From NCBI RefSeq assembly GCF_002929335.1, contig NZ_PJIL01000011.1, forward strand, positions 101,676 through 165,675: a stretch of 64,000 bases of DNA, read 5' to 3'. Below are positions 1-7,232 of this stretch, in pieces. The notes beneath the pieces were generated by a model, which did no database searches, was not told the DNA's origin, and saw only the letters and a program-made list of their open reading frames with translations. Position 1 is the stretch's first letter. The number at the start of each line of letters is the position of its first letter. Both the position numbers and the translations under genes were made by a program. This stretch comes from Arthrobacter sp. Y81 (lineage in GTDB: Bacteria > Actinomycetota > Actinomycetes > Actinomycetales > Micrococcaceae).

Positions 1-136
1 TGACCAGGCCCAGCAGGTTGGTGCCGGTCGGCGTCAGCGGCCTTCGGGCGTCGTACTCATCAAGCCCGTCGAGCTTCCCCAGGAGGTCGTCGCGCCGGGT
101 GCGAAGGTAACGGTGCAGAACTGCCTTGTCATCCAT
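1..136 (-). CDS. DinB/DUF664-type protein (N-terminal part, runs off window)
   Basis: The first 45 codons are visible. ATG is at 136 and reads MDDKAVLHRYLRTRRDDLLG, continuing to a PLTPTGTNLLGLV segment at the window edge. That opening is typical of the actinobacterial DUF664/DinB helical-bundle family, relatives of mycothiol-dependent enzymes, whose substrates are mostly unknown. The metal-binding histidines would lie outside the window. The gene is divergent from the GNAT remnant at 258, and two copies of the 12-bp core repeat lie directly upstream of its start. Confidence 0.7.
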   Translation of the reverse strand, partial: MDDKAVLHRYLRTRRDDLLGKLDGLDEYDARRPLTPTGTNLLGLV

Positions 137-151
137 AGCGCGCACTATACC

Positions 152-195
152 GACGCTCTCTCACTTCCTGCACGGTTTTCACCGACGCTCTCTCA
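152..195. repeat. Pair of GACGCTCTCTCA cores, 32-bp spacing
   Basis: Exact cores GACGCTCTCTCA lie at 152-163 and 184-195, offset by 32 bp. The first is followed by CTTCCTGC. They sit in the divergent intergenic region between the DinB-type gene and the GNAT remnant. They point towards the oppositely oriented array at 647-883, so the GNAT remnant is bracketed by facing arrays. Members of the same family occur near 27.9, 39.8 and 63.7 kb. Confidence 0.9.
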
Positions 196-257
196 CTTGA
201 TCCCGGGAAAGGTCGTCGGATCGGTTCATCGCGGTCTAATCCTGATTAAATGGCGTG

Positions 258-650
258 ATGATTCGAAAGGCACACCGTGTGGACATTACCCGGATGCAGG
301 CCATCGAAGTCAGCGCGGGGGATGCCTTCCGCGGTCTCGGCATGGACTACGTCGCCGCCGACCCGCCACTGAGTTCCGATGCGCTGGCAGCTTACGCGGA
401 TGCGGGTCTGGCATGGGTTGCCACGGACAGTTTCGACCGTCCGGCGGCCTACATCCTGGTGCGTGTGGTGGACGCGTGTGCACATATCGAGCAGGTCTCA
501 GTCCACTCGCATCATGCCCGCCAACGCCTCGGCCAAGCACTCATCGCGGAAGCAGGACGCTGGGCGGCCGATGCCGGCCGAAGAAGCGGCCCACGGTTTG
601 GATGCCTGGCCCGCGTTGTCATGAAACGACCGCTCTCCGCCACCGACTGA
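258..650 (+). pseudogene. GNAT acetyltransferase with internal deletion
   Basis: The N-terminal ~110 residues look like a GNAT acetyltransferase: MIRKAHRVDITRMQAIE, a SADLAWVA-like beta strand region, and an acetyl-CoA-type loop around HHARQRLGQALIAEAGRWA. After about residue 108 the frame becomes non-homologous. A plausible family C-terminus (HGLDAWP in one frame, then RVVMKRPL in another) appears within a few codons, so the middle of the fold, including later beta strands, is missing. The length is 130 residues against 160-200 for relatives. A GTG at 255 is an alternative start. The TGA stop (648-650) is the first three bases of a repeat core. Family assignment is by eye; loss of function is inference. 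Confidence 0.65.
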
Positions 651-883
651 GAGAGCGTCCGGTTTCGGACAGCAGAAACTGAGAGAGCGTCCGGTTTCGG
701 ACAGCAGAAACTGAGAGAGCGTCCGGTTTCGGACAGCAGAAACTGAGAGAGCGTCCGGTTTCGGACAGCAGAAACTGAGAGAGCGTCCGGTTTCGGACAG
801 CAGAAACTGAGAGAGCGTCCGGTTTCGGACAGCAGAAACTGAGAGAGCGTCCGGTTTCGGACCGCAGAAACTGAGAGAGCGTC
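647..883. repeat. Tandem array, 32-bp unit, 7 full copies plus a partial
   Basis: Units begin at 647, 679, 711, 743, 775, 807 and 839, with a final partial from 871. Each carries TGAGAGAGCGTC (cores at 648, 680, 712, 744, 776, 808, 840, 872), then CGGTTTCGG and a GCAGAAAC box. Units 1-6 appear identical; unit 7 has one substitution (A to C, GGACAGC to GGACCGC). The array fills the space between the convergent GNAT remnant and EAL gene. No open reading frame or hairpin with a U-run is apparent. Confidence 0.97.
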
Positions 884-893
884 CGCGTTTGGG

Positions 894-2030
894 CTAGGTT
901 GCCGGGCCGGCGGATCCCGAAATGGATGCCTCGTGCTCGGCCGGGGTCCGCCAGGCGGCCCAGTCGAGCGGCTGGACCGACGGGCGGCCCAGGAGGTAGC
1001 CCTGCCCGGTGGTCATCCCGAGTTCCTTGACCGCGTCGAGCTCGGCCTGGGTTTCGATTCCTTCCGCCACCAGGTCCGCGCCGATCTGCCGGGCGAACTC
1101 GACCATGGCCGCGCCAAGGGTCTTTTGGCCGGCGCCTTGGTCGATCCCCGCAATGAGGTTGCGGTCGAGCTTGATGATGTCCGGGCTGAGGTGCGTGACC
1201 TGGCTCATCGAGCCGAAACCCGCGCCTGCGCCGTCAACAGCTACCCGGAGACCACGCATCCGAAGGGGTGCCAGGGCTGCCACTACGGGATCATATTCGT
1301 CCTCGGCAAGGCGTTCGGTCAGCTCGATGACGATCCGGTCAACGGCCAGCTGGGACTGCTCCACGAAGGCCCGGAGCCGGGGGTCAAGGCAGGTGGCAGG
1401 CGACAGGTTCAGCGCGACGTACACGTTCTCCGGCAGCTGTTCCGCTGCAACAAGCGCGGCCTGCAGGGCGGCGAATTCAAGGTCCGGGCCGAGGCCCACA
1501 GCTGCGGCTTCATTGAACCAGTGATCCGCGCTGGCGCCGTCGTCGCTGACAAATCGGGTCAGCGCTTCAACGCCGATGACGTTACGGCTGGAAAGCTCGT
1601 GGATGGGCTGGAACGCGGTGAGGAGCATCCTGTCGCCGAGGATGGCCTCAATGCGGCGCCGGCTCCGTCGGGTGAACAGCACGGTGGTGCCGTAGTCCTC
1701 ATCGGGCGTCGGCAGATCCGGGCTGGGCAGGTTAGCCTCGGGCAGTTCGGAAACGTCGGACTGCTCCTCCGTGATGCTCCTGGTGGCAATCAAGTGCTCC
1801 AGCAGGGCACGCTCGGGGTTCCCCGGGTGCGATTCCATCTGGCTGCGCAACTGCTCGCGCGCCCATTCGCTCTGCGGTGTGGCGTCATCCAGTACGGACT
1901 CGATGATGTCCCACGCCTGTCCGCGGATCGTCGGATCACTCACGTCCGATAGCGGGATCGACTCGTGTCCCCGGAACCCAGTCGATTCTCCATCGGTCAA
2001 TGCTGGAAAAGAAGTCTCATCCATTGACAT
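894..2030 (-). CDS. EAL-domain protein (cyclic-di-GMP phosphodiesterase-like), stand-alone
   Basis: 378 aa with no membrane segment or GGDEF domain. Residues 1-125 are an acidic, helix-rich N-terminus I do not recognise; residues 126-360 form an EAL fold. Expected active-site elements are EALTRF (E155), NLSP (N208), IELTE (E236), IKLDR (K287), AEGIET (E323) and TGQGYLLGRP (Q343). The loop normally written DDFGTGYSS reads DGAGAGFGS (D266 kept, the second Asp replaced by G267). Catalysis may therefore be weakened, and a c-di-GMP sensor role is possible. ATG at 2030 follows an AAAGGA ribosome-binding site; ATG 2024 is an alternative. Confidence 0.88.
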   Translation of the reverse strand: MSMDETSFPALTDGESTGFRGHESIPLSDVSDPTIRGQAWDIIESVLDDATPQSEWAREQLRSQMESHPGNPERALLEHLIATRSITEEQSDVSELPEANLPSPDLPTPDEDYGTTVLFTRRSRRRIEAILGDRMLLTAFQPIHELSSRNVIGVEALTRFVSDDGASADHWFNEAAAVGLGPDLEFAALQAALVAAEQLPENVYVALNLSPATCLDPRLRAFVEQSQLAVDRIVIELTERLAEDEYDPVVAALAPLRMRGLRVAVDGAGAGFGSMSQVTHLSPDIIKLDRNLIAGIDQGAGQKTLGAAMVEFARQIGADLVAEGIETQAELDAVKELGMTTGQGYLLGRPSVQPLDWAAWRTPAEHEASISGSAGPAT

Positions 2031-2052
2031 TGGCTATTCCTTTATAAGTGCT

Positions 2053-2074
2053 GGTCCCGGCTGAGCCCGGGACC
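2053..2074 (-). terminator. GC-rich hairpin between the CBS-like gene and the EAL gene
   Basis: An 8-bp perfect inverted repeat (GGTCCCGG / CCGGGACC) with a 6-nt loop. It lies about 120 nt past the CBS-like stop and just upstream of the EAL ribosome-binding site on the same strand. It may terminate the upstream operon or shape the EAL leader. There is no U-run. Confidence 0.4.
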
Positions 2075-2195
2075 CGTCCATGACCACGCCGCATACTTAT
2101 TCGAGGATGCGGGAACCGCGAACGTTTCAAAAGCGTACAACGAGACCGGCGGTCTGTCTCTAGCTGTATCCGAGTCGTAATGCTAAGCAGGCGAG

Positions 2196-3230
2196 CTATT
2201 CCTCCACGAATTCCGCGGCCAGATGGATGTGGTTGTCGGCCAGCCACACCGGGTTGAACGCCTTGCTCAGGTAGTTGCTCCCGGCGTCGGGGGCTATGGC
2301 TACCACCACCGAACCGTGCGGTGCGGCGAGAGCGACCCTCAGGGCGGCCGCAACGGTAAGCCCTGACGACGGGCCAAGGGACAGTCCCTCCTCGTTCAGC
2401 AGCCGGTGCTCGGTGGTGTACACCTCGTTGTTGGGAACGCGCAGGAAACGGTCCACCATGCTGCGGTCGAAGATCTTGGGCCACTCGGCTTCCGGCCAGG
2501 AATTTCCCACACCGTCCACCAGGATCTCGCCGGGGTGGCCGCCGCTGTACACCGAGCCAACAGGATCCGCGGCGATCACCTCAACATGGCCACCCGTCTT
2601 TTCCTTCAGGTACCGGCCGTTGCCGCTGATGGTGCCGCCGGTGCCGATTCCAGCCACGAAGTGCGTTATTTTTCCGGCCGTCTGCTCCCAGATCTCCGGT
2701 GCTGTCCCTTCGTAGTGGGCCAGCGGGTTGGCGGGGTTGTCGAACTGCTGTGGCCGCCACGCGCCGGGAAGGTCGGCCGTGATCCGTGCCGCGACTGTCC
2801 GTGCGTTCTCGGGTGACTCCGCTGGTGCGGTCCAGTCCGTCACCACCACCTTGGCTCCATAGCGGTACAGCGCCGCGAGTTTTTCGGATGAGATGGTGTC
2901 CCCGGTGACCACGACGACGGGATGTCCCGTCAGCGCGCCGATCAGCGCCAGCCCGATCCCGGTGTTGCCCGAGGTGCTCTCGACAATGGTGGCCCCCGGC
3001 CGGAGTTCGCCGCTGCGCTCAGCGGCGCGGACCATGCTCAGCGCCGTCCGGTCCTTGATGGAGCCGCCCGGATTGTCGGATTCGAGTTTGACGTAGACGG
3101 TACTGCCGAAACCCTTGCTCAGGACGTTCAGCGGCACCAGCGGCGTGTTTCCCACCTGCGCGAGGACGGCCGCGGCATCCGCCGCAACATCAGCTTCCTG
3201 AACCGCGTGCCTGCCTGTCATTGTGCTCAT
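2196..3230 (-). CDS. PLP-dependent cysteine synthase / cystathionine beta-synthase-like enzyme
   Basis: 344 aa, fold type II PLP enzyme of the CysK/CysM/CBS family. It shows the NTPLVPL entry, the PLP lysine in GGSIKDRTA (K59), the STSGNTG substrate loop, a GIGTGGTISG phosphate-binding loop and a C-terminal SLGPSSG. It lacks the C-terminal CBS pair of full-length cystathionine beta-synthase. It should catalyse beta-replacement on an activated serine; the acceptor cannot be read from sequence. ATG 3230 is 2 bp past the stop of the upstream MIO-lyase homologue, so the two are translationally coupled in one operon with the monooxygenase at 4836. A standard cysK role is less likely because cysE is absent and the partners are unusual. 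Confidence 0.85.
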   Translation of the reverse strand: MSTMTGRHAVQEADVAADAAAVLAQVGNTPLVPLNVLSKGFGSTVYVKLESDNPGGSIKDRTALSMVRAAERSGELRPGATIVESTSGNTGIGLALIGALTGHPVVVVTGDTISSEKLAALYRYGAKVVVTDWTAPAESPENARTVAARITADLPGAWRPQQFDNPANPLAHYEGTAPEIWEQTAGKITHFVAGIGTGGTISGNGRYLKEKTGGHVEVIAADPVGSVYSGGHPGEILVDGVGNSWPEAEWPKIFDRSMVDRFLRVPNNEVYTTEHRLLNEEGLSLGPSSGLTVAAALRVALAAPHGSVVVAIAPDAGSNYLSKAFNPVWLADNHIHLAAEFVEE

Positions 3231-3232
3231 GG

Positions 3233-4831
3233 CTACCTTTCCGCCCCGTCGCCATGGGCGCCGTTGTGGTCACCGTTCAGGGCACGGCCCAGCACGCTTC
3301 CCACGGCGCCGTTCAGTGCGATGCGCGCCTCTTCCACCAGCGCCGCCGCCTGGAGGTGCCGGGCCAGCAGGCCCGAAAGGCGCTCGACGACGGCGCCCGT
3401 CCCCTTTCCCAGCGGCCGCACCGCCCGCGCTTCGGCCCCGCCCAGCACGTACGCGGCTGTGAGTGCCTCGATGGCGAGAAGCTGTTCAGCCGCGTCCACG
3501 GAGCGCTCCAGGAGTTGGAGGGCCAGCGGAGCCAGCGTTGAGTGGTCTTCGATATCCGCGGACAACGTGGGCGCCCCGAGGGTCGCCGGCGCAGCGAGGA
3601 CCTTGAGCTCGGACAGCAGGCCGGCTGCCGAGTACCAGAGCAGTCCGGGCAGCTCTTCCGGTTCCAGCGCGGCTCCGTTCCTGGCTGCCTCGAGGTGACG
3701 CTGGCGGATGCGCCGCTGCGGCGGGTAGAGCTTGGCGATCCGCCGTTCGCTGCTGATTCCCAGATGGGCCAGCCCAAGGCGCAGGCCTTCGAACGCCAGT
3801 GCAAGCTGCATGGGCTGGAAGTTCCCGCCGGACACCATCCGCCCCGAGTCGAGATCGGTGAGCGGGTTGTCGCCCCGACCGTTGAGCTCCACCTCCAGGG
3901 CGTCTTCCAAGGCGGTAACCTGCCACCGGAAAGCTCCGTGGGTCTGGGGTGCGGCCCGGAAGGAGAGCGCGTCCTGCACTGACGCCTCCCGCGTCGGGTC
4001 GTCCAGCCATCCGCCCCGGAGCAGCCGCCGGACATTGCCTGCCGTGACCGCCTGGCCGTCTACCGCCTTGGCCGCCTGCACCGCCGGCGAAAACGGGCTG
4101 AGGTTGCCGCCGCCGTCGTGCCTTGCCGTTGCCTCAAGCGACAGCGCAAGCGCGGTGTCCGCGAGATCGGCGAGCCTCAGGATCCGGTGCAGCACCAGCG
4201 CGCCCACCCCGATCGAATAGGAGTTGGAGCTGACTAGGGCCAGGGCCTCGCCGGGTGCCAGTTCCAGCGGCGCCAGCCCGGCGTCCGCAAGGGCCTGCCC
4301 GCCGGGCACCAGCTTCCCGTCCGGCGCCACCGTCTGGCCTTCCCCGATGGCGACGGCGGCCACGGCGGCGAGATGGGTCAGGTCGGCCGAGCCCACGGAC
4401 CCGTCGCGCGGGATGGCGGGGACCACGCCCCTGTTCAGCATTTCGGCATAGAAGCGGGCAGTTTCGGGCCGGACGCCGGAGCCGCCGCGGCTGAAGCCCA
4501 CGAGCCGTGCCAGCATGACGGCCCGGACCTCGTCGCGGTCCAGGGGGTGGCCCACACCGCTGTTGTGGTACCGCACCACCTGCACCTGGTAGGCAAGGAT
4601 CGATTTGTCGTCTACAGCGGTGTCACGCCCGGAGCCCAGCAAGGTGTTGAGGCCGTAGACGCGGTGACCGGACTCGATGGCCTGCTGCACCACCTCACGC
4701 GACAGCCCGATCAGCTCCAGGGCGTCAGTACTCAGGACGAATTTCACCGCCGGATCGGCCGCTGCCTCCGCGACGTCCCGGGCGCGCAGGTGGGCCGTGC
4801 CGATCAGGAAGTTGCCGCTGCCGTTGCGCAT
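3233..4831 (-). CDS. Aromatic amino acid lyase homologue (HAL/PAL family) with altered MIO triad
   Basis: 532 aa. Family landmarks are YGLNTLLGSG (Y59; usually YGVNTGFG), QDALSFRAAPQ, GDNPLTD and SGGNFQPMQLA. The segment that normally contains the self-cyclising Ala-Ser-Gly (GSVGASGDL) is GSVGSADL here (144-151), so the triplet before DL is Gly-Ser-Ala and the loop is one residue shorter. The usual LxNGTQ strand reads SSNSYS. The enzyme may lack MIO or form a variant. ATG 4831 was preferred over the longer open frame because residue 1 onward is homologous-looking and it starts 4 bp after the monooxygenase stop. It is the middle gene of a three-gene operon. Confidence 0.8.
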   Translation of the reverse strand: MRNGSGNFLIGTAHLRARDVAEAAADPAVKFVLSTDALELIGLSREVVQQAIESGHRVYGLNTLLGSGRDTAVDDKSILAYQVQVVRYHNSGVGHPLDRDEVRAVMLARLVGFSRGGSGVRPETARFYAEMLNRGVVPAIPRDGSVGSADLTHLAAVAAVAIGEGQTVAPDGKLVPGGQALADAGLAPLELAPGEALALVSSNSYSIGVGALVLHRILRLADLADTALALSLEATARHDGGGNLSPFSPAVQAAKAVDGQAVTAGNVRRLLRGGWLDDPTREASVQDALSFRAAPQTHGAFRWQVTALEDALEVELNGRGDNPLTDLDSGRMVSGGNFQPMQLALAFEGLRLGLAHLGISSERRIAKLYPPQRRIRQRHLEAARNGAALEPEELPGLLWYSAAGLLSELKVLAAPATLGAPTLSADIEDHSTLAPLALQLLERSVDAAEQLLAIEALTAAYVLGGAEARAVRPLGKGTGAVVERLSGLLARHLQAAALVEEARIALNGAVGSVLGRALNGDHNGAHGDGAER

Positions 4832-4835
4832 GGGA

Positions 4836-6164
4836 CTAGAAGTCCAGCAGGTTCCGGCGGAAGCCGCCGTCGCCATAGCTTGTTCGGAGCAGCCCCCGGC
4901 GCCGCAGCACCGGCGCCAGGCGGTCCAGCACCCCGTGAACCGTGGCCGGGTCCACGAAGCCGGAGAACAGGAAACCGTCCCCGCCCACCTGCGCCCCGGC
5001 ATCCTCGAGGTAGTCCGCAATCTCTTCGGCGGTGCCGATGATGCTGTCCCCGGCGCCGCCGCTGCGGGCCTGCAGGAGCTGGCGCAGCGTGGACCCGGGC
5101 GGACCGGCCTTGGCGAAATGGTCCAGGGTGCCCTGGTTGCTGTTCGTGGTGAGTTCGGGGAGCGGGGTGTCGAGGTCGAACTGCTTGAAGTCGATCACGG
5201 AGAGGTAGGAGATGGAATTCAGCTGGCTGTCGATGTCGCGCTGCGTGAGCTGCCGGCGCTGCTCCCGGAGCTCCTCAGCTTCGGCGCGGGAGCCCACCAC
5301 GGCGGGTTTGAGGACGTACAGCACCTTGACATCGTCGGCGTTCCGCCCGGCCGCGGCTGCCTCGGCGCGGATCGAATCGCGGTAGGCCTTCATGCCGTCC
5401 ACACCCCTCGCCAGGGCGATGGCGACGTCGGCGTTGCCGCCCGCGAACGCCTTGCCCCGCGGGGACGCGCCGGCCTGGACCAGCACCGGCTCCTCGGGCA
5501 GCGGCGCGGTGTTCAGGGGCCCCCGGACCTTGAAGAACTCGCCGTCGTGGTTGATCGGGTGGACCTTCGTGTGGTCCGCGAACACGCCCGCTTCCGCGTC
5601 CTCCAGGATGGCGTCCGGCTCCCAGCTGCGCCAGAGCCTGCGCACCACGTCCACGAATTCCTCCGCCTTCTCGTAGCGGAGGTCATGCTCGATCTGCTGG
5701 TCCAGGCCGTAGTTCTGCGCGGCAAGATCGCTGCCGGAGGTCACCACGTTCCAGCCCAGCTGCCCGTTGGAGAAGTGCTGCAGGGTCGCCAGCAGCCGTG
5801 CAGCTGTGAACGGCGGGTAGAAAGACGCGCTCACCGTGGGGACAATGCCGAGGTGTTCAGTGGCGGAGAGCAGGTACGGAACCAGGGCCAGCGGATCGTG
5901 CTTGGGTGCGAAGGACGCCTGGGCCAGCGACACCTTGGCGCTCCCGCCGTAGGTGTCCGGCACGGTGAGTGAATCCTCGATGATGAACAGGTCCAGCCCG
6001 GCCCGTTCGAATTCCCGCACGGCGTGCTGGTAGAGCGCCGGCTTTTTCCAGTCGTACCCGATGCCGTAACCGGGAGTGCCCCAGCCTTGGACGCCAAATC
6101 CGTGACCCACAAACCAACCGAAGTGCAGCATGGGACTGACTGTATTCCCGTTGGATCTGTTCAC
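4836..6164 (-). CDS. FMN-dependent monooxygenase, NtaA/SnaA/DszA type
   Basis: 442 aa, LLM-class flavin monooxygenase. It opens with LHFGWFVGHGFGVQGWG, has the IIEDSLTVPD strand, a GWNVVTSGSDLAAQNYG flavin-site segment and a PVLVQAGASPRGKAFA segment typical of the nitrilotriacetate/dibenzothiophene-sulfone group. Such enzymes use FMNH2 from a separate reductase to oxidise C-N or C-S bonds. It is the first gene of the operon with the MIO-lyase homologue and the CBS-like enzyme. ATG 6164 is used; the family N-terminus begins near residue 12, so an internal start is possible. The substrate is unknown. The divergent neighbour is a SAM-riboswitch methionine operon, which makes a sulfur-related role plausible. 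Confidence 0.88.
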   Translation of the reverse strand: MNRSNGNTVSPMLHFGWFVGHGFGVQGWGTPGYGIGYDWKKPALYQHAVREFERAGLDLFIIEDSLTVPDTYGGSAKVSLAQASFAPKHDPLALVPYLLSATEHLGIVPTVSASFYPPFTAARLLATLQHFSNGQLGWNVVTSGSDLAAQNYGLDQQIEHDLRYEKAEEFVDVVRRLWRSWEPDAILEDAEAGVFADHTKVHPINHDGEFFKVRGPLNTAPLPEEPVLVQAGASPRGKAFAGGNADVAIALARGVDGMKAYRDSIRAEAAAAGRNADDVKVLYVLKPAVVGSRAEAEELREQRRQLTQRDIDSQLNSISYLSVIDFKQFDLDTPLPELTTNSNQGTLDHFAKAGPPGSTLRQLLQARSGGAGDSIIGTAEEIADYLEDAGAQVGGDGFLFSGFVDPATVHGVLDRLAPVLRRRGLLRTSYGDGGFRRNLLDF

Positions 6165-6245
6165 GGCTGCCTGATTTCATCCGGCGTTACAGCGGTTCAT
6201 CTCCCGTCATTATCCTCCCCGTATGGGCATTTGTAACCGCAACAC

Positions 6246-6274
6246 GGGGTCACGTACAGGCCGTTCGTGACCCC
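6246..6274. promoter_or_regulatory. Inverted repeat between divergent sulfur-related operons
   Basis: GGGGTCACG at 6246-6254 and its exact complement CGTGACCCC at 6266-6274 are separated by 11 nt. That centre-to-centre distance of 20 bp suits a dimeric regulator on one face of the helix. A second symmetric element lies just to the right: CGTAA plus CCACGC at 6288-6298, matched by GCGTGG at 6304-6309 and TTACG at 6315-6319. Both lie about 80-160 nt upstream of the monooxygenase start and upstream of the riboswitch. An operator function is inference. Confidence 0.45.
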
Positions 6275-6372
6275 CAATTAGCTCCGACGTAACCACGCAT
6301 TGCGCGTGGTCCCGTTACGGAAGATGACGACGACGGCGGTGCGGGCCGCCGTCGTAAGTGTTACGTTTTTGG

Positions 6373-6456
6373 GGAGTAATGAGAACCGGCGCCAAGCCCT
6401 GACTGGCCGGTCGGCAACCCTCCCTTTCGCGGCGGGGTGCCTCAGGTGAATACTCG
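6373..6456 (+). promoter_or_regulatory. SAM-IV (SAM-I clan) riboswitch
   Basis: The sequence follows the actinobacterial SAM-IV pattern: closing helix GAGTA (6374-6378) with TACTC (6451-6455), ATGAGAACCGGCGCCAAGCC, GGTCGGCAACCCTCC, a short hairpin, then GGGGTGCCTCAGGTGAA. It lies 46 nt ahead of the DUF1737 gene, with the rhodanese gene and metZ downstream, which is the expected regulon. It should lower expression of this homocysteine-forming operon when S-adenosylmethionine is abundant. SAM-I/IV variants are the alternative. Confidence 0.85.
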
Positions 6457-6501
6457 GCATATCGATATTCGAGCTGCAAGCGTGAGAGAAGGAGATCCGT
6501 C

Positions 6502-6825
6502 GTGTCTGACGCACCCGCCCCACTGGCCCCGACTGCCGAACCGGCTGCCGCCGGCCAGGAGCTGCCCCAGGAAAAGCTGGCCTACCGGCTCATCACCGGC
6601 CCTGATGACCGTACCTTCTGCGAGCGCATCTCCGCGGCACTGTCCGAAGGCTACGTCCTGCACGGGAGCCCGGCGGCCACTTTCAACGGCACCAGCGTGA
6701 TCGTGGCGCAGGCAGTGATCCTGCCCGCGGCCATCGCCACTGCCGACGCCGCTGTGGCAACCGCGGTGGACGAACTGGACTTCGACATCGACTTCCCCGG
6801 CGACGGTTTCGAGGGCCACGCGTGA
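6502..6825 (+). CDS. DUF1737-domain small protein in SAM-controlled operon
   Basis: 107 aa, GTG start after a GAAGGAG ribosome-binding site. The first ~25 residues are Ala/Pro-rich. Then comes a DUF1737-like unit (LAYRLITGPDDRTFCERI, ALSEGYVLHGSP, FNGTSVIVAQAV) and a short acidic tail. The biochemical role of DUF1737 is unknown. The gene is directly downstream of the SAM-IV riboswitch, and its TGA overlaps the rhodanese GTG start (GTGA), so the two are co-translated. A link to sulfur transfer into homocysteine is inferred from position only. Confidence 0.75.
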   Translation: MSDAPAPLAPTAEPAAAGQELPQEKLAYRLITGPDDRTFCERISAALSEGYVLHGSPAATFNGTSVIVAQAVILPAAIATADAAVATAVDELDFDIDFPGDGFEGHA

Positions 6826-7232
6826 GCTACGCCGGAGACCTGAGCCCGCAGGACGCCTGGGCCAAGCTGGAACAGGGCGCCGTCCTGGTGGATGTCCGCA
6901 CCGAGGGTGAGTGGGCGCACATCGGCATCCCGGACACCAAGGCCACGGAAAACGATCCCCTTTTTATCCAGTGGACTTTCCCGGGCGGGATCCCCAACCC
7001 GGAATTCATCAACCAGCTGAAGCAGCAGGCCCCCGAGGACACCGGCGTCGAACTGGTGTTCCTCTGCCGTTCCGGCGCCCGGTCGGTCGCCGCCGCCATC
7101 GCCGCCACGCAGGCCGGCTTCACCGCCTACAACGTCCTTGAAGGCTTCGAAGGCGAACCGGACCGTTGGGGCGAGCGCACCGTCAACGGCTGGAAGAACC
7201 GCGGCCTGCCCACCAACCTCGGAAAGAACTAA
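6822..7232 (+). CDS. Rhodanese-like sulfurtransferase
   Basis: 136 aa single rhodanese domain. It shows VLVDVRTEGEW at the start of the fold and the active-site loop CRSGAR with Cys82, ending in a GFEG segment. It should carry a persulfide on Cys82. The GTG start overlaps the preceding stop by 4 bp, and metZ follows with no gap. It probably supplies or channels reduced sulfur to the sulfhydrylase, or handles thiosulfate; the actual donor is not visible. It is under the SAM-IV riboswitch. Confidence 0.9.
   Translation: MSYAGDLSPQDAWAKLEQGAVLVDVRTEGEWAHIGIPDTKATENDPLFIQWTFPGGIPNPEFINQLKQQAPEDTGVELVFLCRSGARSVAAAIAATQAGFTAYNVLEGFEGEPDRWGERTVNGWKNRGLPTNLGKN

Noticed and set aside
647..883. CRISPR-like array
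   Set aside because: The conserved part is only 12-20 bp, the unit is 32 bp, whole units including filler are identical, cores at other loci occur in both orientations, and no cas gene is in the window.
4832..5020. N-terminal extension of the MIO-lyase homologue
   Set aside because: The open frame continues through the 3' part of the monooxygenase gene, with Arg/Thr-rich residues unlike the family; ATG 4831 fits both homology and operon spacing.
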